A stretch of 64,000 nt of DNA from NCBI GenBank assembly GCA_963965975.1, contig OZ014421.1, forward strand, positions 2,779,001 to 2,843,000, written 5' to 3'. A program made the translations under genes and the position numbers. Source of the stretch: Xestospongia bergquistia (lineage: Eukaryota; Porifera; Demospongiae; Haplosclerida; Petrosiidae). Within the stretch, counting starts at the first letter, position 1. Every line of letters begins with the position of its first letter. Below, one piece after another: positions 62,001 through 64,000 of the stretch. The notes under the pieces were generated by a model that did not search any database, had not been told where the DNA came from, and saw nothing but the letters and a program-made list of their open reading frames with translations.

Positions 62001-63850
62001 TAAGCATATACTTATTAATGAAAGTTTACAGAAATCACTGGGAAAAACAAACTGGTTCATTACAACTAAAACTAAGCCAAGCAGACAACTTGGCCTGTCA
62101 TAAGGTGATTGTTTCTTGACAAGTTCTCTTATGCCAGGTTCACTTTATTTATTGTCTATATTTTTACTTTAGATTTCTTAATACTAATGCACACATGTTT
62201 TTAAATACAACCCTGTGTGCACAATACAAACCTTACATCACAAAGCACAATTCTCTATCAGAAATAATAATACTGCTATATCAGTGTGTTTGTAACCTCT
62301 CCTTTTTCACAAATTGATTTTTACAAAAAAATAAATTACAATAATTTTATTTTTCCCTCTCATCCTACATTATGACTAATAAGACAATTAATATAAAATT
62401 ATCTAACATAGTACCATATCTGACTATTGTCATGACTATGTAACAATATCTACAATAGTTTGTCATGTAAATGTATTTTATAATAAATAAATATATGTAA
62501 ATTGAAACACAATGACAAGATATCTGAATAGAGACAATATCTAATTTGACAAACACTTGTAACTTGTGTGGACATTAATTTTATATAATTGATTTAACTT
62601 TCCTACATCATTTCAATGATATTAACCCTTAGATGATCACTGTTACAAATTAGTGACATGATCACCTTCATTAATAACCACTGTCACTAATTAGTGAACG
62701 AGGAATGTTAATTAAAAGGGAATTAGATAATGATTTCATAGAAGTTGTTGTGTTAACATTAATAACCACTAATACAAATCAAAACTTACTGTTTACTATT
62801 TATAAAGAATGACTAGTTTAGTCACTGAAGTACTCTTTCTATTTATAAAAATGGAAGAGGTTCTCTATTATGTTAATTATTCCTGTATTAAGACAGATTG
62901 GTTTGATAAGAGTTTTATAATGTAGTATATTAAGTCTACAGTAGTAGCTATATATACATGAACATAACTGTATAATAATTGTACCATTGACAATATCACA
63001 TAGTGGATATTTACATGAAATCATTAAAATTATGAATGTATTATGTGTTACTAGTACATTGAGTTGAAATTTATCTGTATACTGTGTATTGCGTATTTAT
63101 TTTCTCTTTGTTTCATTACTACAGGATGGCTGGACTGCATTACATTTTGCAGCATCCAGTAATCATCCAGAGATCATCAAAATATTAATTACTAATGGTG
63201 CTGATATTACTGCTGTCGATAAGGTATGAAAGATTATTTTTTATTTCATCAAATATTCAAAGATCATAGAAAAAATACTAAGTATGATATTAAAATGTTA
63301 TTATAGATCAATGAGAATACTCTTTGTATTATCTGTTATTGTTTGTTAAATATACATGAAGACTGGTATAATCACTATTTTGTATAAGTATCCTATTCAG
63401 TTTTTTAGCTAGAAATTACAGATATATTGTGTTAGAATCATAATTAATTTGGTATCTAGGAAGTACAATATTACAATTCTTTAATACAAGGTTTGTATAA
63501 AATGTTTTTATACCAAATATTTGAATGAAACTAGTGGCTTGACACATTTTGTTATTTTGAAATTGCATCTCAAAAATCTCAGCTTTGTAAACATACAGTT
63601 GCTATATATGCATAACTATTCTATATGTATGCAAAACTGTTGTTTGATATATTTTAGTAGCAGTGTCTTAACAAATTATGTCACAAATGTTTTGCAAATC
63701 AAGTCACATATATAATATTTCATATTAATAAAAATATTATGTTTGGCTTTCTATTATTATATATATGTTCCACTCAGGATGGTATGACTGCAGCTGAATT
63801 AGCTCAGAGAGAGGGCTATCGAGACATTGCAAAGCTAATTATAGATGAAG
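37995..63850 (+). CDS. Ankyrin-repeat gene, partial at 3' end
   Basis: Seven coding exons: 37995-38012, 38385-38477, 39996-40097, 43832-43930, 55455-55553, 63125-63223 and 63778-63850. All internal exons are phase 0 and each encodes about one 31-34 residue ankyrin repeat. Every exon is open and every junction is GT-AG. The 194 residues seen contain no stop. Ankyrin stacks bind proteins. The last exon matches the one at 3300, so Roc, COR and Death exons likely follow beyond base 64000. Introns 4 (11.5 kb) and 5 (7.6 kb) hold most of the transposons in the window, on both strands. ATG 37995 was chosen because it opens a short exon MDNNEL ending at a clean GTGAGT donor. Confidence 0.78.
38385..38477 (+). 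CDS. Ankyrin gene exon 2, repeat 1
   Basis: Acceptor TTTGTTAG and donor GAG|GTATGT. It encodes VRRGRLNEVKEALQQGANVN, a typical first ankyrin repeat, 31 residues. Confidence 0.8.
39295..39479 (+). mobile_element. 185-bp MITE with 8-bp target duplication
   Basis: The ends are GGGTGGTTCTTGGTGTAACT and the reverse complement of GTTACACCAAGAAGGACCC, about 22 bases with two mismatches. AGCTTCAC flanks both sides exactly (39287-39294 and 39480-39487). An 8-base duplication is the hallmark of hAT-type transposition. There is no coding capacity; the middle repeats TGATGTCATCAT motifs. It sits in intron 2 of the ankyrin gene. Confidence 0.85.
39996..40097 (+). CDS. Ankyrin gene exon 3, repeat 2
   Basis: Acceptor TATGTAG and donor ACTAGT|GTAAGT. 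It encodes 34 residues including FWASCRGYTDIVQYLIKEAK and DPNIP, an ankyrin repeat of slightly unusual length. Confidence 0.8.
40098..43831 (+). other. Ankyrin gene intron 3
   Basis: This 3.7 kb intron is AT-rich with no well-supported gene. Near 41200-41270 there is a Cys-rich stretch (CCRVCHVC, then CYTC in another frame) that might be a ruined piggyBac finger, but support is weak. Confidence 0.5.
43832..43930 (+). CDS. Ankyrin gene exon 4, repeat 3
   Basis: Acceptor AATTGCAG and donor GGG|GTTAGT. The 33 residues FGNTPLIIAAANGHLDIVTM onward match the ankyrin consensus (G-x-TPL--AA--GH---V--L) very well. Confidence 0.85.
44889..45005 (+). pseudogene. Orphan piggyBac C-terminal zinc finger
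   Basis: The frame CIVCSDRNEKRHLTLFVCQT, then CPENPALC and CFKKYHT followed by TAA, is the piggyBac C-terminal cross-brace finger seen also at 23640-23781. No catalytic core is recognisable upstream, so this is a 3' fragment in intron 4 of the ankyrin gene. Confidence 0.65.
45242..45493 (-). pseudogene. MULE/ZSWIM-like transposase fragment, tentative
   Basis: The frame reads YDHLPHQRRLDHDKKKEEAK, LEMKVNKQVLQQYL, then RKVVTLKFMTKVK. I associate HLPxQRRL with a following VTLKDL-like block with the region before the catalytic core of Mutator-like elements related to ZSWIM3. No catalytic D/E or SWIM motif is visible here, so only the fragment can be described. Confidence 0.35.
45494..46836. other. 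Part of ankyrin intron 4 without assigned genes
   Basis: AT-rich sequence with poly-A and poly-T runs. I recognise no gene or transposon end. Confidence 0.45.
46851..47118 (+). repeat. Palindromic subterminal repeat array
   Basis: About eight imperfect copies of a 25-35 base unit centred on TTTTATCCTAGGATAAAATT follow each other. Clear copies centre at about 47010, 47041, 47074 and 47105. Each unit is itself a near-palindrome with a CCTAGG core. Related TTGTCCTAGAACAAAA units lie at the other end (50415-50440). This looks like a transposase-binding array. Confidence 0.75.
47456..48178 (-). pseudogene. Ulp1-like cysteine protease domain
   Basis: Two frames (48178-47897 and 47894-47675) plus a last exon (47625-47456) give FIPIGCHSLSPIKKLNLSQV, then FVQVLHTGCGHWVGIST with the catalytic His in GHW, an NVYES strand where the Asp/Asn partner sits, and GSADCGLFVLGF with the catalytic Cys. 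This is the C48 peptidase layout that removes SUMO-like modifiers. A 49-base intron (47626-47674, GT-AG on the minus strand) rejoins the frame as HAGSADCGLF. The only visible break is a single-base frame change near 47920. Confidence 0.6.
47456..50339 (-). pseudogene. Integrase-protease gene of the Ginger-like element
   Basis: ATG at 50339-50337. The exon ending at 50015 carries EVYHYIVEKRYSKEC. Exon 49959 onward has the integrase HHCC finger (CHIDITSGHLGFAKT, then CDICQ after an intron). The catalytic core follows: GIDFIGP (first D), LTSDQGREF (second D), NGLDE (E) near 49285. Next come YNTSKHASSQYAPFEVMFGR, then VLKKDF with GPFQVTKDDGKGFSSLKSLV and HLKPYL near 48500, a Ser/Gln-rich linker, and a Ulp1-like protease to TAA at 47458-47456. 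Breaks: TGA at 49278-49276 just after the catalytic E, a shift near 49020, and a one-base frame change near 47920. All three integrase acidic residues survive. Confidence 0.7.
50528..51674 (-). pseudogene. DDE (IS630/Tc1-like) transposase relic with internal deletion
   Basis: Starts MPPKSSKRKRIIQLLNARNS with an acidic tail (51674-51474). A helix-turn-helix-like segment SFCQWVNEELRPNESGFPRR follows at about 51130, then TSRKWLHELGFHV. The catalytic part has VIFHDESIFSA (first D, 50840) and LPKFHCEFNPIERCCGQSKR (NPIE with the last acidic residue, 50640). The segment that should carry the second Asp (DNA-x-H) is missing: MVSDFTDEHNRYL jumps straight to HNRQHCC, pointing to an internal deletion. 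Several frame changes occur. This is a non-autonomous relic. Confidence 0.65.
51675..52553. other. Spacer in ankyrin intron 4
   Basis: AT-rich spacer between the DDE relic and a piggyBac relic. I see no gene or clear terminal repeat. Confidence 0.45.
52554..53480 (+). pseudogene. piggyBac relic, strongly decayed
   Basis: Scattered pieces in order: YANTCLVEPYKSLDKETPDE with IRAYM (about 52709-52778), a DYWHRN-like and HYEPIATR-like patch (52820), KEQRTDEAVVPFKGYFSMKQ (53020-53080, first catalytic block, with Thr before Asp), FLDNFYGS (53105) and TNDIXX (53170), VSIKRKLKNGFEITCPQAIS (53340), and GVDRND (53416). The order is that of a piggyBac transposase but stops and frame changes are many. 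The start block GATATCAGTATAxAAGATTT recurs at 60847. Confidence 0.65.
53703..54778 (-). pseudogene. Gypsy RNase H and integrase fragment
   Basis: The open frame 54778-54056 begins MARHVTPSPYGVGAV and runs directly into RNase H (ASRTLSTTKRNYSQLDKEAL, HTDHKPL, HADGLSRLP), then the start of the integrase finger region. A second frame (53995-53705) has WSMLHIDYAGPYLG with the first Asp and a VSNNGSVF block where SDNG is usual, so the second catalytic Asp is Asn. The ATG context lies in the same leader that precedes gag in the 1524 copy. Gag, protease and reverse transcriptase are therefore deleted, with the leader and start codon joined to RNase H. Confidence 0.8.
54874..55044 (-). mobile_element. 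Ty3/gypsy 5' LTR, minus-strand copy
   Basis: 171 bases with perfect ends TGTAGTGTA and TACACTACA. On the minus strand it is followed by TGGCGACAAGGTGGGATC, the likely primer-binding site, then the leader and the deleted pol frame. It matches 1524-1694. The partner 3' LTR is absent. Confidence 0.85.
55049..55675 (+). repeat. Exon 5 duplication block, copy A
   Basis: The block, including intron flanks and ankyrin exon 5, is closely similar to 62755-63349. Shared parts include ACATTAATAACCAC, GTATATTAAGTCTACAGTAG and the sequence up to GTTTGTTAA. The gypsy LTR ends four bases before it. Confidence 0.85.
55455..55553 (+). CDS. Ankyrin gene exon 5, repeat 4
   Basis: Acceptor TACTATAG and donor AAG|GTATGA. 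It encodes DGWTVLHFAAYENHAEIIKI and a NGADIAAVTK end. It is 99 bases, phase 0, and a near copy of exon 6. Confidence 0.88.
55907..57391. repeat. Duplicated piggyBac-relic segment, copy A
   Basis: Matches 57619-60136 at high identity, but lacks 646 bases (the TTAA MITE) and about 368 bases (58505-58872). On the plus strand it carries a piggyBac relic with a GVDRNDNLRGYYNV block near 56356-56400. Near 57130-57300 it carries, on the minus strand, a degraded copy of the MULE-like frame at 59855-60055. Confidence 0.85.
57786..58431. mobile_element. 646-bp piggyBac-type MITE at TTAA
   Basis: TTAA flanks it at 57782-57785 and 58432-58435. The ends are CCCTTAGAGGATC and the reverse complement of GGTCCTCTACAGG. 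Copy A of the surrounding duplication reads CTACTTAAACACAG with one TTAA and no insert, a natural empty site. Near the right end lies a CTGTCACAATATTGTGACAG palindrome. I see no coding capacity. Confidence 0.88.
59855..60055 (-). pseudogene. MULE/ZSWIM-like N-terminal fragment, tentative
   Basis: The frame MVHVIESGSIFNVGGLFYSF, PELETKLNDYK, then RDTRTIMAAKKR resembles the N-terminal segment before a Mutator-like transposase core (G-x-x-F-x-S-x-x-ELE, then a RDSRTI-x-AAKKR block). It stops after 66 residues with no catalytic part. A decayed copy lies at 57130-57300 in the other duplicate. Confidence 0.4.
60090..60317 (-). pseudogene. Possible endonuclease-like fragment
   Basis: The frame contains SPKVIIGDMNKNI, resembling the GDFN strand of exonuclease-endonuclease-phosphatase folds used by LINEs and some Helitrons, then a GVYLMKRFTCISQNTAIHQT piece. 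It is short and lacks the other catalytic motifs, so the call is weak. Confidence 0.25.
60838..61340 (+). pseudogene. piggyBac relic, short
   Basis: GGATATCAGTATAAAAGATT and CTTTGTACTCACTACTTGA match the start of the 52554 relic. A block near 61127-61160 reads KEKSIDEDMV, the first catalytic block with Asp retained, followed by stops. The rest is unreadable. Confidence 0.55.
60972..61076 (+). repeat. Short tandem repeat with hairpin units
   Basis: Four diverged units of about 29 bases share TGATTTCAxxAAATCCCT. Units 3 and 4 both contain GATTTCACAAAATCCCT exactly. The last unit reads AGGGATTTCACAAAATCCCT, an 8-base stem with a short loop. Confidence 0.65.
61341..62621. other. Part of ankyrin intron 5 without assigned genes
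   Basis: AT-rich intron sequence. I recognise no gene or transposon end. Confidence 0.45.
62626..62718 (-). mobile_element. End fragment of the TTAA MITE family
   Basis: TTAA at 62622-62625 is followed by CCCTTAGATGATCACTGTTA and about 90 bases that match the reverse complement of the right end of 57786-58431, including the GTGACAT-to-CACC and AATGTTAATTAAAA parts. The other end is missing. Confidence 0.7.
62755..63349 (+). repeat. Exon 6 duplication block, copy B
   Basis: The homologue of 55049-55675, covering intron flanks plus ankyrin exon 6. Confidence 0.85.
63125..63223 (+). CDS. Ankyrin gene exon 6, repeat 5
   Basis: Acceptor ACTACAG and donor AAG|GTATGA. It encodes DGWTALHFAASSNHPEIIKI and a NGADITAVDK end. 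It is closer to the ankyrin consensus than exon 5 (TALHFAA; AVDK). Confidence 0.88.
63778..63850 (+). CDS. Ankyrin gene exon 7, last repeat start
   Basis: Acceptor CACTCAG and donor GAAG|GTATGT. It encodes DGMTAAELAQREGYRDIAKL and IIDE, ends in phase 1 and pairs with 3300-3372. The following intron runs off the window. Confidence 0.85.
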
Positions 63851-64000
63851 GTATGTATTTCATAATTTGGGACAACAACTTTATGAAAACTTCATTTTCC
63901 TTGTATAGTTTATATTATTGTAGAACAGTTTTATGTAATGTACTAACTACTTTATAGATTATGAGCTTCTCTAATTACTTCTTTGCGTTGTTTTACTTAA

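Noticed and set aside
1-64000. CRISPR array, bacterial operon, riboswitch or tRNA gene
   Set aside because: The spliced genes and transposon types show eukaryotic DNA. I saw no regularly spaced repeat-spacer array and no cloverleaf I could support by eye.

Overview
The window is AT-rich metazoan DNA with spliced genes, many short GT-AG introns, and large introns full of transposons. The gene content points to a demosponge of the Amphimedon queenslandica type: Death-fold proteins joined to ankyrin repeats, Roc/COR, Kelch or ZU5 modules, a sponge-style beta-helix surface protein, and many degraded piggyBac elements. This species call is inference from gene content. No sequence search was run.

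Host genes lie mostly on the + strand. Bases 1-201 are the 3' end of a Death-domain gene. Bases 3300-7270 are a broken paralogue with the order ankyrin, Roc-like P-loop, COR-like, Death. Bases 12092-19679 hold a multi-exon locus with Kelch repeats, a coiled-coil, a Death domain, a ZU5-like domain, an unnamed domain and a CARD-like end, carrying two in-frame stops and one frameshift. A Death-domain tail relic sits at 26239-26340. A minus-strand beta-helix-like pseudogene fills about 29650-31506. From 37995 to beyond the right edge runs an ankyrin gene with clean exons, one repeat per exon. Its last visible exon and flanking introns match those of the 3300-7270 gene, so the two are tandem paralogues. 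The Roc-COR-Death part of this gene probably lies in the next window.

Mobile DNA fills most of the rest: piggyBac relics (8509-10547 minus; 21755-23781, 24193-24724, 44889-45005, 52554-53480, 60838-61340 plus; a duplicated relic at 55907-57391 and 57619-60136), one Ty3/gypsy family at two sites (1524-2304 plus; 53703-55044 minus), a Ty1/copia pol fragment (32216-33470), an intron-bearing gypsy-type integrase joined to a Ulp1-like protease inside terminal repeats (46837-50453, Ginger-like), a DDE transposase relic (50528-51674), a MITE with an 8-bp target duplication (39295-39479), and a TTAA MITE (57786-58431) whose empty site survives in a neighbouring duplicate.

If the host loci are or were functional, Death and CARD domains would form homotypic signalling contacts, while ankyrin, Kelch and Roc/COR parts would act as recognition or switch modules. 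That is a family-level expectation and is not shown by the DNA. The two best-preserved composite loci are both broken, which suggests birth-and-death turnover in the cluster.
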